Shown here: positions 43,561 through 51,944 of the stretch, one piece after another | Position numbering within the stretch: the first letter of the stretch is position 1 | Layout: each line of letters starts with the position of its first letter | Source of the DNA: Thaumarchaeota archaeon CSP1-1 | GTDB lineage: Archaea > Thermoproteota > Nitrososphaeria > Nitrososphaerales > Nitrosopumilaceae | Assembly (NCBI GenBank): GCA_001443365.1 | Contig: LDXL01000008.1 | Location: 62,001-126,000, forward strand | Length of the DNA: 64,000 nucleotides | Direction of reading: 5' to 3' | The notes under the pieces: model-generated | The model's database searches: none | Told to the model about the DNA's origin: nothing | The model's input: the letters and a program-made list of their open reading frames with translations, nothing else | Position numbers and translations under genes: made by a program

Positions 43561-44511
43561 ATGCAAAAATTTTTGGAAGAACTATATGATATTTTAGAAG
43601 AATCCACGTCGGCTTGCAAAGCAAGAACCCTTGCCTTATCTGGGGGGCTAGATAGTAGCATTCTTGCATACTTTCTTAAGGAAAAAAGATGTAACGCAAT
43701 TTCAATTAGTACAGAAGATTTTATTGCAACGGATTTGACATTCTGTCAACTAGTTGCAAAAAAATTCAATCTCAAATTAGAAATGAAAATAGTAAGTATT
43801 GAAAATCTATTGTCGGCCATTGAGGAGACTATTAAGATTCTAAAGGTTTTCAATGATATAGAAATTAGAAATTCAGTTGTGATATATCTTGCATTAAAGT
43901 CTATTAAAGAAAATGGCCAACACAGTATCATAACAGGTGATGGAGCAGACGAACTTTTTGCAGGATATAGTTTTTTTTTGAAAAAAAATGATCTTGAACT
44001 ACAAAAAGATCTTGAAAGAATATGGAAAATAATGCATTTTTCCTCAAAAAAAATTGGCCAGGCATTAGGGATCACGGTGGAAACTCCATTTCTTGATAAA
44101 AACGTAGTAGATTTTGCAAAAAATATTCCTGTAAATTTGAAAGTAAGAGAAAAAGATGGAAAAAAATATGGAAAGTGGATTTTACGAAAAGCCTTTGAAG
44201 ATAAACTCCCTCAAACTATAGTTTGGCGTGACAAATCTCCAATGCAAGATGGTGCAGGCACTACAGGATTAACACATCTATTTAACACGTTAATTTCTGA
44301 AGATGTTTTTAATACAAAATTTAAACAGATTCAAGATTCTGATAATGTTTCTATACAATCAAAAGAATCGCTTCATTATTATGAGATATACAGAAAATAT
44401 TTTGAGCCACCCCACAAGTTACATTCTTCTAATACTAAATGTCCAAATTGCCAATTCGAAGTCAAATACGATTCAAAGTTTTGTATAATGTGTGGTAGTT
44501 TTCCTATCTAA
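43561..44511 (+). CDS. Asparagine-synthetase-like ATP pyrophosphatase with C-terminal zinc ribbon, no glutaminase domain
   Basis: 316 residues. The PP-loop LALSGGLDSSILAYFL, ITGDGADELFAGYSFF, VETPFLDKNVVDFA and KWILRKAFEDKLPQ match the C-terminal AsnB synthase domain. The N-terminal Ntn glutaminase domain is absent, so ammonia or another amine must be the donor. Residues about 293-312 form a zinc ribbon (KCPNCQFEV...FCIMCGSF). The substrate is unclear; amidation or adenylation of another carboxylate is possible. Stop overlaps that of the YHS gene. Confidence 0.88.
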   Translation: MQKFLEELYDILEESTSACKARTLALSGGLDSSILAYFLKEKRCNAISISTEDFIATDLTFCQLVAKKFNLKLEMKIVSIENLLSAIEETIKILKVFNDIEIRNSVVIYLALKSIKENGQHSIITGDGADELFAGYSFFLKKNDLELQKDLERIWKIMHFSSKKIGQALGITVETPFLDKNVVDFAKNIPVNLKVREKDGKKYGKWILRKAFEDKLPQTIVWRDKSPMQDGAGTTGLTHLFNTLISEDVFNTKFKQIQDSDNVSIQSKESLHYYEIYRKYFEPPHKLHSSNTKCPNCQFEVKYDSKFCIMCGSFPI

Positions 44512-44654
44512 GAATTTTTCTTCCATTTTCGTGGTTTTTTAATAAATATTTTCCTACAACCATTACAACAAAAATAGTATTTTTTTCCTTGATGTTCATG
44601 AATAAGAGCTAAACTTTCATCAAGTTCAATTCCACACACAGGATCAACAGGCAC
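44508..44654 (-). CDS. YHS-domain metal-binding small protein (48 aa)
   Basis: GTG-initiated minus-strand frame: VPVDPVCGIEL, then GKKYYFCCNGCRKIF. This is the complete YHS domain signature (DPVCGM-like start, YYFC..C, hydrophobic Phe), usually a copper/heavy-metal binding module in metal ATPases and monooxygenases. Here it is free standing with a basic tail. It shares 4 nt of its stop with the AsnB-like gene. The ligand is not known. Confidence 0.78.
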   Translation of the reverse strand: MPVDPVCGIELDESLALIHEHQGKKYYFCCNGCRKIFIKKPRKWKKNS

Positions 44655-44792
44655 AGTTATCCACTTTGGTTTTTACTATTTATAAGATTCTAACATGAAT
44701 CTAGAGTCAACTTTTGGAGAAATTGTCTGTTCGCAGTAAACATACGAGAGAAAATACTGAATCATCTTACTTTGAAATTATAGGATAAGATA

Positions 44793-45482
44793 ATGAAAAA
44801 ACTACATAGGGCAGTATTCCCAATTTACAATACTGGCATAGCTGCCTTTTTCACAATCGCAGTAATTATGGTAATTTTACTTGTAAACATAGGATTATCA
44901 GTTACCAATACACAAAAAGAAGTTGTAGATGATGCATTAGATGAAATAGATGAACGGTTGGTAATAGCAGGAAAAATTTCTGCATTTGCAGATGTATCTT
45001 CACATAAAATAATGGCAACTGCAACACCGGTTAGAACCGCTTCAGATGGTGCAGTTAATGTGGATCCGCAAATTATGGATGTGTCATACAAACTTGTAAA
45101 AGTTGAGAATTATATGATCAACTATGATGATATCTATGTTGGAAGCATACGTAATAAAACCTATGATTCTCTAATGGAGGCAGTAGAAGATGCAAAGAAC
45201 ATGGGCATGATTGATAATAATCCCTATGTAGATGCACAAAAGCCTACAAGTACTTCTGCCTTTGTTTATTGGATAATAAATCAAAATTTTGATAATTATA
45301 TTGATAATAATGAATTAGCAGTACTTGCAATAGTGTATGCTGATAAAGATAGACCGTCTAGTGGAGAGCAGCTATTCATCCAAGCAAATGTTCCTGAAGG
45401 ATATGTTTTAGAAATTGACCAACATGTGCCAAACATTTCAAGCGAAATTCTAAACTTTGGTGGAATTATTCACGAATCATAA
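44793..45482 (+). CDS. Archaellin/type IV pilin-like secreted protein
   Basis: 229 residues. A basic N-terminus (KKLHRAV) precedes a long hydrophobic helix (about 15-38, IAAFFTIAVIMVILLVNIGL) that runs into a heptad-like segment, the layout of archaellins and type IV pilins, followed by a beta-rich ectodomain (VDVSYKL.. DIYVGSIRNKTYDSL.. IFIQANVPEG). Structural role (archaellin-like filament subunit) is inferred; the processing site is not clear. No other archaellum gene is seen here. Confidence 0.5.
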   Translation: MKKLHRAVFPIYNTGIAAFFTIAVIMVILLVNIGLSVTNTQKEVVDDALDEIDERLVIAGKISAFADVSSHKIMATATPVRTASDGAVNVDPQIMDVSYKLVKVENYMINYDDIYVGSIRNKTYDSLMEAVEDAKNMGMIDNNPYVDAQKPTSTSAFVYWIINQNFDNYIDNNELAVLAIVYADKDRPSSGEQLFIQANVPEGYVLEIDQHVPNISSEILNFGGIIHES

Positions 45483-45495
45483 CGAAAAATAAATT

Positions 45496-46611
45496 TTAGC
45501 TGGTTTGAGATGATCTCAATTTTTTGACTAGGTTTTGAAATTCAATTTCAGTAATTGGGGGAATTTTCATAATTTCAAGATTTTCATTCACATGCTGTTC
45601 TAACTTGTGTCCAATAAGAGGAGCGAGCACCCCAGGCGTTGAACGAGTAAATTGTAAAGCCCTCAATGATGGTTTAAGATCATTAAACTCAGGCATTACA
45701 CCTGGTGAGAGAAGCTTTGCCTGCATTAAAGGAACACTTGTGAAAACGCCTATGTCATAACTTTTTGCAACTTGTAAAATCGAATCAAGTGTTCCATCAA
45801 ATGACTGATTTTTCATTATTAATGCCTGATCAAGGTACATGTTAAATGGTAATTGGATAAATCTAAAGCCATGTTCTGCACCTCCAACTTCATTTGCTAG
45901 AGTCATGACCTCAGATAACTCTAAAAAATTTGGATTGTCTGGTTGAACCCTAAAGCATTCCCAAGTAGCCATTCCATAAAATCTGATTTTTCCTTCTTTT
46001 CTTTTAGATTCATAAAATTCAAAAACCATACGCAAGTTTTTCATGAATTGTTCTTTTGTAACGTCTTGAATTTGGCCCTCAACTGCATTATGAAGATACA
46101 TTAAATCAATGCATTGAAGCCCTAAATTTTTTCTACTACGTTCAAGTTGGTCTTCAAGGTAGGGGATTGTCATGCAGTGGTAGCCAGATGAAATGTCATT
46201 TTTTTGAATTACTCCCTTTGCAACATATTCTCTGTTTACATACTGCCAAAAATCCTCTTTAATATCACCATCATTTGTTACATAACCATTTTTAGTGCTG
46301 ATAAAGATCTCATTCCGATTAATTTTTCCATCATGTATTAATTCCAAAATTGCTTTACTAACAGAACGCTCTGCTTTCTGAGAACGATAGTTTATTGCAG
46401 TGTCAATAACATTGATACCTGCAAGAATAGATTTTTTTACAGCGTTTGTTACCAATTCGTCTGTCTGTGCATCTGGATTTCCAAGGTAAGTTCCGACGCC
46501 TATATTTGATAATGTCAATCCATGTATTTTTCGAAAATTTTTTGGGTTTACATCAGGATGTTTTTTTAAAAATTCAGCGGTACCCTCTGGGGTGGCATGA
46601 CCATCTATCAT
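45496..46611 (-). CDS. Aldo/keto reductase family protein
   Basis: 371 residues. AKR TIM barrel: LSNIGVGTYLGNP, INVIDTAINYRSQKAERSVSKAI (catalytic Asp and Tyr), EIFISTKNGYV (Lys), IDLMYLHNA (His). An internal insertion around 110-135 makes it longer than usual AKRs. Reduces an unknown aldehyde or ketone with NADPH. It follows a response regulator (25 nt) and a prenyltransferase on the same strand. Confidence 0.9.
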   Translation of the reverse strand: MIDGHATPEGTAEFLKKHPDVNPKNFRKIHGLTLSNIGVGTYLGNPDAQTDELVTNAVKKSILAGINVIDTAINYRSQKAERSVSKAILELIHDGKINRNEIFISTKNGYVTNDGDIKEDFWQYVNREYVAKGVIQKNDISSGYHCMTIPYLEDQLERSRKNLGLQCIDLMYLHNAVEGQIQDVTKEQFMKNLRMVFEFYESKRKEGKIRFYGMATWECFRVQPDNPNFLELSEVMTLANEVGGAEHGFRFIQLPFNMYLDQALIMKNQSFDGTLDSILQVAKSYDIGVFTSVPLMQAKLLSPGVMPEFNDLKPSLRALQFTRSTPGVLAPLIGHKLEQHVNENLEIMKIPPITEIEFQNLVKKLRSSQTS

Positions 46612-46635
46612 GATATGTTTGGAAAACTGGATGGT

Positions 46636-47040
46636 TTAATTGTTTTTGGAAAATGCAGTTGGAACTTTTTTAACTTCAATTCCATGGTTTACCTTATGGA
46701 TTACTTCAATGATATTATTGAGGTCATAAGGTTTAAGGGAAATTGAATTGACGTTCATCTCTAGCAGTTTTTGAACATATGTGTGAGTCAATGATGCTGA
46801 AATGATCATTATCTTAGATTTTGGATCAAATTCACGAATTTTTTCAATACCATAAAATCCATCATAATTTGGCATTACTAGATCCATCAAAACTAGATCA
46901 GGATGTAGTTTTCGATATAATTGAATTGCATCTTCTCCGTTTTTACCTCGTCCCAAAACCTTAATGCCTTTAAGTTTTAAAAATTCGCACAAAACTTCAG
47001 CTACGTCATGTTCATCGTCAATTACTATTACTCTAATCAA
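46636..47040 (-). CDS. Response regulator receiver protein
   Basis: 134 residues, receiver only. DDEHD at 8-12, Asp53 in LMDLVMP, Lys in LKPYDL. The GRGKNGEDAIQLY and MPNYDGFYGIEKI segments match those of the regulator at 38806. It lies between the MenA-like gene and the aldo/keto reductase. No kinase close by. Confidence 0.89.
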   Translation of the reverse strand: MIRVIVIDDEHDVAEVLCEFLKLKGIKVLGRGKNGEDAIQLYRKLHPDLVLMDLVMPNYDGFYGIEKIREFDPKSKIMIISASLTHTYVQKLLEMNVNSISLKPYDLNNIIEVIHKVNHGIEVKKVPTAFSKNN

Positions 47041-47095
47041 GAAGTAAATTTATGAAAAACTTGTAATATCACATTGTATGTTTTTAATGAACATA

Positions 47096-47980
47096 TTAGA
47101 GATTTAAAAGAAAACCAATAACAAATAAGGCTCCAGTTATTCTGCTAAAAGTAATTGTATAACTCATTGCAGGTATGAGTTTATTGATATTATCAAAATT
47201 TTGTTTTAGCAAGAGCCCAGCTTTAATTATTAGTGGAAACATTACTATTGAAATAATACAATAAATTGGAAAGATTTCATAAAAAATACCAGAAATTAAT
47301 ATAGAATAAATAACTATAGGAAAAATCCAAAACACTATCGTTGCCTTTTGTTTTCCCACAGATATGACTAGGGTCTTTCTTCCTTTTGCCTTATCTGCTT
47401 CAAAATCTGGGAATGAAGTAATAAACAAGACAAGAGATGACAATACGCCAATAAAAATTCCCCCCATGATTGTTGTAAGATTAATTTCTAAAGTTTGAAT
47501 AAAATATGTTCCAAGAACAATCATCGTTCCTTTTATTGCTACAAATATTTCAGCAAGTCCAGAGTCAACAATTTTTGTAGAATAAAAATAGATAGACACC
47601 ACAGCAAATGCTAGTATCATTCCAATTACTATTCCATCAATAATTACAAAGTAGCTTCCAATTAGAGCTCCAATTATAAGAAAACCAAGTCCTGCGCGGT
47701 ATACCTGATTAGGTTGAAGTAAGCCTTCAGGAAGAACGCCAGTGCCACCACTCATCTTGGTTCGTTGGGTCTGAGTGTCTATCCCACGCTTAAAGTCCCA
47801 ATAGTCATTGAGAAGATCAACACTAGCATGTAGGGAAACAACACCACCCATAGTCATTATTGCATACAAAATATCAATCTGACCTATATGCCACCAACTA
47901 ATGGCAAGCCCTACAGATACTGCAATTACTGAAGATAATAGAAACCGAATTCGAATTACACGAAACCACGCAGACAACAT
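47096..47980 (-). CDS. MenA-like 1,4-dihydroxy-2-naphthoate polyprenyltransferase (UbiA family)
   Basis: 294 residues, about eight or nine membrane helices. UbiA motifs: LLNDYWDFKRGIDT (first Asp-rich) and SFPDFEADKAKGRKTL (second). The NDYxDxxxGxDT form and KMSGGTGVLPEG are typical of MenA. It attaches the prenyl tail in menaquinone synthesis, which fits the menaquinone pool of ammonia-oxidising archaea. No other men genes are adjacent. Confidence 0.88.
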   Translation of the reverse strand: MLSAWFRVIRIRFLLSSVIAVSVGLAISWWHIGQIDILYAIMTMGGVVSLHASVDLLNDYWDFKRGIDTQTQRTKMSGGTGVLPEGLLQPNQVYRAGLGFLIIGALIGSYFVIIDGIVIGMILAFAVVSIYFYSTKIVDSGLAEIFVAIKGTMIVLGTYFIQTLEINLTTIMGGIFIGVLSSLVLFITSFPDFEADKAKGRKTLVISVGKQKATIVFWIFPIVIYSILISGIFYEIFPIYCIISIVMFPLIIKAGLLLKQNFDNINKLIPAMSYTITFSRITGALFVIGFLLNL

Positions 47981-48113
47981 ACTACCTACCCTACTTTTTA
48001 CCCTCTAAACATTTTTTGGTATTTTGAAAATATGAGGCCAAAGCAAATTTTGAGAAGTGTCCGTTCGCTTTAGACTACATACTAGTCATATTTAATGACC
48101 ATTCAAAAAGAAT

Positions 48114-48896
48114 ATGTTAGAAAAGCACCTGAAGAGAATAAAAAAAGCAGAATCAGGATTAACCGAAGAAGATGAATGGGAAGAAATTCCAACTCTTGGA
48201 CAAAAATTAGAGGATCAGATAATAGCAGAAGTTCCAGACAGATCCGTAATCATTGAGAGAATTAATAAGAAAAACCTTGATGCATATGAAGAAGATGCCC
48301 CAAAAGTAAAAGATGCTTTCAGTAACACTGCTCAATATACTAATTTAGTAAGACAGTATGTTGAAGAAAAAAAATCAGGTTTTGATAAATTTAAAAAAGA
48401 TTATGAGCGGTTTGACAAGGAAATATCTATCCTCAACCCTCCAAAACAAGAAATAAAGTTTGATCTGAATAAATTTGATTACAAAGAAATTAAAGTTACT
48501 AAATTAAAACAGGGATTAGTTAAGCTAGAAACTGAGCGTGAAGAAATCAAAAATAATTTAATTCATTTTAAGAATCAAATTAACCAAGCTCAGTCAGAGT
48601 ATGATTTCAAAGTAGAACAAATTGATGATATTGAGCTAGAATTACATCGTCTTGAAAAGAAAGAAGCATTACAAAATAAAATAAAAACAGAACAGGAGGC
48701 AATTGACATCATTAAAAAGGAATTAGCTAGAGGTGGAGATCTAAATGAATCTAGAAGAATATTCCGTACTGTAAACGTATTGGTAGATCTTGTAAATGAA
48801 AAAAATAAAGTCACACTAAACGAACTTAATTCAGTGAAAGCTGAATTAAGAGAGTTACAAAAAAAGTATGTTGAAGTAATGAGTAAACTAAAGTAA
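48114..48896 (+). CDS. Hypothetical coiled-coil protein
   Basis: 260 residues, very charged (Lys/Glu), with heptad-rich coiled-coil segments at about 125-195 and 220-258. No membrane segment or enzyme motif. The N-terminal part has EEDEWEEIPTLGQKLEDQI. Likely structural or scaffold protein; family not recognised. Convergent with DUF2203. Confidence 0.75.
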   Translation: MLEKHLKRIKKAESGLTEEDEWEEIPTLGQKLEDQIIAEVPDRSVIIERINKKNLDAYEEDAPKVKDAFSNTAQYTNLVRQYVEEKKSGFDKFKKDYERFDKEISILNPPKQEIKFDLNKFDYKEIKVTKLKQGLVKLETEREEIKNNLIHFKNQINQAQSEYDFKVEQIDDIELELHRLEKKEALQNKIKTEQEAIDIIKKELARGGDLNESRRIFRTVNVLVDLVNEKNKVTLNELNSVKAELRELQKKYVEVMSKLK

Positions 48897-48898
48897 TA

Positions 48899-49300
48899 TT
48901 ACACTAAGGATTCATCACTAACACTAATTGGTTTTCTTCCACTAAATCCAACGTCTTTTTCATGCCAGAACTTTATTTCTTTTTCACCCTCTTTCCAACA
49001 AAGCCATATCTCATCATCAAATCGTTTTGATGGAAAATCTAAGAGACCATCATCAATTCCTTTAATCACAACACCTGTATTTTCAAGGTCTTCAATGGCT
49101 TGATAGAATTTTGTTACAGCGGAATTTAGTTTTTGTTTTATTGTTACATACTGCTCAAATGTACTAGTAGGAGTTAAGGCTAAATTTAGTTCATGTTCAA
49201 TTTTTACTATTTCATTTTTAAGTTTGATGATATTTTTGAATTTGTCTACTACTATGGGAAGTTTTTCATTAGCAGTAGCAATAGTGAAATAAGAAAACAT
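48899..49300 (-). CDS. DUF2203 family protein
   Basis: 133 residues. The end VVIKGIDDGLLDFPSKRF..IWLCWKEGEKEIKFWHEKDVGFSGRKPI is the DUF2203 signature (LxDFPA/S, CWxxGE, WHE). The N-terminal half is a helical coiled coil, as in the family. It is known from bacteria and archaea with unknown function. Confidence 0.87.
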   Translation of the reverse strand: MFSYFTIATANEKLPIVVDKFKNIIKLKNEIVKIEHELNLALTPTSTFEQYVTIKQKLNSAVTKFYQAIEDLENTGVVIKGIDDGLLDFPSKRFDDEIWLCWKEGEKEIKFWHEKDVGFSGRKPISVSDESLV

Positions 49301-49398
49301 AGTTGTGCTAAAAGTTAGGTTTATTAAAAATCTATTTCAAGACTGGAAATTTTAAAATTTAGGTTCATGTTTATTACCCAATTGACTTCACGCCAATT

Positions 49399-49683
49399 AT
49401 GAGCGAAAACGAACAATTAGAACAACTCATCAATCAGACATTAGATGGTGCTCTTGCAACAATTCCAGCACATTTACAAGAAATCGAACAAAATAAGGAT
49501 ATCATTCAAGTAGAAAATCCTAATGAATTTGTCTATGGACTAATTATTGGATCGGCCTTAACAACTGGCATTATGGGGCTAGTTCAGATAAAACAAGGCC
49601 TTCCTACTCCAGAAGATCAGCTAAAAATCAGAGACATGGTTTACAAAAAAATTCCTCATATAAGAGAACGAATTTTTGGCTAA
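49399..49683 (+). CDS. Hypothetical protein (94 aa)
   Basis: Acidic N-terminus, then a mildly hydrophobic segment with small residues (YGLIIGSALTTGIMGLVQI) that may be a short membrane or buried helix, then PTPEDQLKIRDMVYKKIP. No named family. Ends 14 nt before the hairpin at 49698, which could terminate it. Confidence 0.65.
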   Translation: MSENEQLEQLINQTLDGALATIPAHLQEIEQNKDIIQVENPNEFVYGLIIGSALTTGIMGLVQIKQGLPTPEDQLKIRDMVYKKIPHIRERIFG

Positions 49684-50009
49684 TTCTGTAAAAAAGAAAA
49701 ATCCGAGGGGAAATAGGACATTGCTATTGGGATGAGAGCATGGCCCCTCGGATTTTCATTTGCTTACTATAGTTTAGAAGAATTGCTTGATATCTCTGAA
49801 TATGTCCAAAAAAAGACAGACAAACCAGAATCAAAAATAGCCATAAATCCATAAAAATATTAGCACAAAGGTACAAAATTACGCCTGATGGTTTCATTTT
49901 CACAAGAAAAGCTAATTCTAAACGTACTTTTTATATTATGAAACGGCTGGGAAGATTTAGATTTTATTCGGATTTCCTATTTCTTAATTAGATAGTTCAG
50001 ATTCCCAAA
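49684..50009. other. Intergenic region with strong hairpin
   Basis: 326 bases with no protein frame that I support. The only clear structure is the 13-bp stem at 49698-49756; the rest is AT-rich. Confidence 0.4.
49691..49756. terminator. Long hairpin: terminator and/or small RNA
   Basis: Perfect 13-bp stem AAAATCCGAGGGG (49698-49710) with CCCCTCGGATTTT (49744-49756); a nested AATAG/CTATT pair sits in the 33-nt loop. On the minus strand the stem is followed by TTTTTCTTTTTT, the pattern of a poly-U terminator; on the plus strand it follows the gene ending at 49683. GC content is far above its surroundings. It could be a bidirectional terminator or a ~60-nt structured RNA. Confidence 0.5.
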
Positions 50010-50327
50010 TTATCGAGATATTACCCACTTGTAAATTACCTTAATTTGTTCTATAATAATCTGATTTAGATTTTTTATTTCCTCATTCAACTCATCTATT
50101 TTCATTTTAAGTTCTTTGATTTCGAGATTTAGATCAGCAATTTGTTTTTTAAGTTTATCAACTTCTGATTCAGCAATCGGATCTGGTTTTGGTATTTGTT
50201 TAGGCGCAGGTGCAGGTTCAGGTTCAGGAATGGATGGAGGTTCTGGCTCTTCAGCTGAAATGGATAGAATTGTAATTACACTAACTGCTACTATTATAGT
50301 TGCAAAAAGATTCCACTTTCTCAGCAT
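50010..50327 (-). CDS. Secreted/anchored Pro-rich coiled-coil protein
   Basis: 105 residues: a hydrophobic N-terminal signal or anchor (about 8-25), a Pro-Glu-Pro linker (about 28-50), then a Leu/Ile heptad coiled coil (VDKLKKQIADLNLEIKELKM and on to about 92). Probably a small surface protein that oligomerises. No family name. The minus-strand terminator-like hairpin lies 250 nt downstream. Confidence 0.7.
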   Translation of the reverse strand: MLRKWNLFATIIVAVSVITILSISAEEPEPPSIPEPEPAPAPKQIPKPDPIAESEVDKLKKQIADLNLEIKELKMKIDELNEEIKNLNQIIIEQIKVIYKWVISR

Positions 50328-50366
50328 ACTTGGTAAACATAACTCTTGTAGTTATGATTTCCTATT

Positions 50367-50502
50367 TTATTCAGATTTCTTTTCTTTTTTCAAAAATTGT
50401 TTCTCATTATTACATTCAGACAGTCCAATATCATTAGACAAGGTCTTCATGTTTATTGTGGTAAGCCATATTATTTTCATTATCTCTTGATTTATTTTTC
50501 AT
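50367..50502 (-). pseudogene. Decayed paralogue of the tiny CxxC protein at 611-715
   Basis: From ATG 50502 it reads MKNKSRDNENNMAYHNKHEDL, clearly related to the start of the 611-715 gene (MKSKSKDDNMAYCNKH), then hits a stop. A one-base shift restores NDIGLSECNNEK..KKSE and a stop. The first Cys is His and the CPQC knuckle has become SEC, so metal ligands are lost. Start overlaps the end of the UspA gene. Confidence 0.55.
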
Positions 50503-50933
50503 CTAACTAGAAGAACAGGAATTTTTGATTTATGAATTACATAGCTTGAGACGCTTCCAAGAAGCAGTTCTTTGCCAGATCCTAACCCACGTGCACCAAT
50601 CACAATAAGATCAAACATATTTTTTTGAGCAAATTTTACAATTTCTGCACCTGGTCTACCTGAAGATGTTTTATAATCTACACCTATCTCTTCTTTGTCT
50701 GAGATCTTTATACTTTTAGAAATTATCTTATAAGCTTTTTTAATACCATTTTCTAACATGGAATTAGTTATGTGTATTACACTAGTCATTGGTAATTCTA
50801 GAACATGAAACGCTGTAATAGAGGCACCACATTGCCTTGCAAGATAAATTGCTTTTTTTAATCCCCGAATGGAGTTTGGGGAGTTATCTATTGGAACAAG
50901 AATTTTTTTTATTTCTTCATTCATTTTCATCAA
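50499..50933 (-). CDS. UspA-family universal stress protein
   Basis: 144 residues. Usp fold KKILVPIDNSPNSIRGLKKAI and a complete ATP-binding loop VIGARGLGSGKELLLGSVSSYVIHKSKIPVLLV (G-x2-G-x9-GS). ATP binding is therefore likely, unlike the Usp gene at 31084. It overlaps the upstream membrane protein gene by 17 nt, so the two are coupled. Confidence 0.92.
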   Translation of the reverse strand: MMKMNEEIKKILVPIDNSPNSIRGLKKAIYLARQCGASITAFHVLELPMTSVIHITNSMLENGIKKAYKIISKSIKISDKEEIGVDYKTSSGRPGAEIVKFAQKNMFDLIVIGARGLGSGKELLLGSVSSYVIHKSKIPVLLVR

Positions 50934-51213
50934 AACTTACTTCTTTATCTAGAGGAAATTGTGCATTCCAGTCTATTGTCCATTTTCTTAGAAAATAAAA
51001 TGCGACCCAGGGAGTACCCCCTAGTACTATTATCAAACCATAAGGAAAAGGGATTACATAGTTAATTCCAATATTAATTGCAGAAATTCCAACTATAATC
51101 AAGGATCCTAACCTCAACTTTTCAATTCTAAAAAATGCCCATGCCCATATAGGCCAAATGGGAATAAAAGCCCAATACTTGTTGTTTGAAGCTGCAAATG
51201 CTTTCTTAGCCAA
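50917..51213 (-). CDS. Hypothetical membrane protein
   Basis: 98 residues with three hydrophobic segments (YWAFIPIWPIWAWAFF, LIIVGISAINIGINYVIPF, YGLIIVLGGTPWVAFYFL) and an acidic C-terminus. Aromatic/Trp-rich first helix. No family recognised. It overlaps and precedes the UspA gene, so it may work with it. Alternative start none better. Confidence 0.7.
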   Translation of the reverse strand: MAKKAFAASNNKYWAFIPIWPIWAWAFFRIEKLRLGSLIIVGISAINIGINYVIPFPYGLIIVLGGTPWVAFYFLRKWTIDWNAQFPLDKEVSFDENE

Positions 51214-51518
51214 ATTTCTCGCTAGAATTTTAGAAAGTGAATATGCTAGTTAAGTTAGATCACAATTTTCATGTTTGATTATTCAGATTTTTCTTGGATT
51301 GTTTTTCAACCTTTTTAATCAAACCATAAATCGTCTGACCTAAGTAATTATACCGAGAAAACTGATTACCAATCCGTGTCAAAAACTTACAGCCATATTC
51401 CACTTACGAACATTGAGGCAATCCCATCCTTCCCACGAACAAAAAATTATAGTTTTATTCAAACTGTAAAGTAATTTAGCGAAATTAATTAAGTATCGTC
51501 CTATTCATAAAATACCAA
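51214..51518. other. Intergenic region with repeat remnant
   Basis: No gene recognised in about 305 bases between divergent genes. At 51270-51290 it repeats, with one mismatch, the 21 bases at 713-733 that overlap the start of the tiny CxxC gene. Remnant of that gene family is likely. Confidence 0.4.
51270..51290 (-). repeat. 21-nt repeat shared with 713-733
   Basis: The plus-strand copy here and the one at 713-733 agree in 20 of 21 positions. In both, the minus strand has an ATG following the AAATCTGAATAATCAAA segment, so it is the 5' flank and start codon of the small-gene family; here the frame closes after five codons. Confidence 0.55.
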
Positions 51519-51914
51519 ATGCGCTTCTCGCAAAAAGAGATAGAATTTCTAAATAAAATGGAAGAATGCAGAGTAGCTACATCCCATGATAATATACCTC
51601 ATGTCAAGCCTGTCTCGTATCTTTATGAAGATGGGGTAATTTTCATTGCTACAGATTACGATACTAGAATGTACAAAAATCTGCTCAATAACCCTAATGC
51701 TGCCATTTCAATTGACATTTACAAAGACAAAGCACACAAGGCAGTTTGTATGCAGGGAAAAGTAACAATTATTGAAAATGGGAAAGAATTTTCAAAATTA
51801 TATAAAAAATTCTATGATAGATTTGAATGGGTTAGGAATCAACCTTGGGATGAAAATGAGGCCCCGTTTATCAAAATTATACCATTTAGAAAATCAAGTT
51901 GGGGTTTAGAATAA
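51519..51914 (+). CDS. Pyridoxamine 5'-phosphate oxidase-like flavin-binding protein
   Basis: 131 residues. The split-barrel pattern (FLNKMEECRVATSHDNIPHVKPVSYLYEDG, then FIATDYDTRMYKNLLNNPNAAISID) matches the PPOX-like FMN or F420-binding family. Actual cofactor and reaction are unknown. It starts a short plus-strand pair with the parvulin gene (30 nt gap). Confidence 0.88.
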   Translation: MRFSQKEIEFLNKMEECRVATSHDNIPHVKPVSYLYEDGVIFIATDYDTRMYKNLLNNPNAAISIDIYKDKAHKAVCMQGKVTIIENGKEFSKLYKKFYDRFEWVRNQPWDENEAPFIKIIPFRKSSWGLE

Positions 51915-51944
51915 TATTTTAATGAAAAACTATAAGGATAAAGC

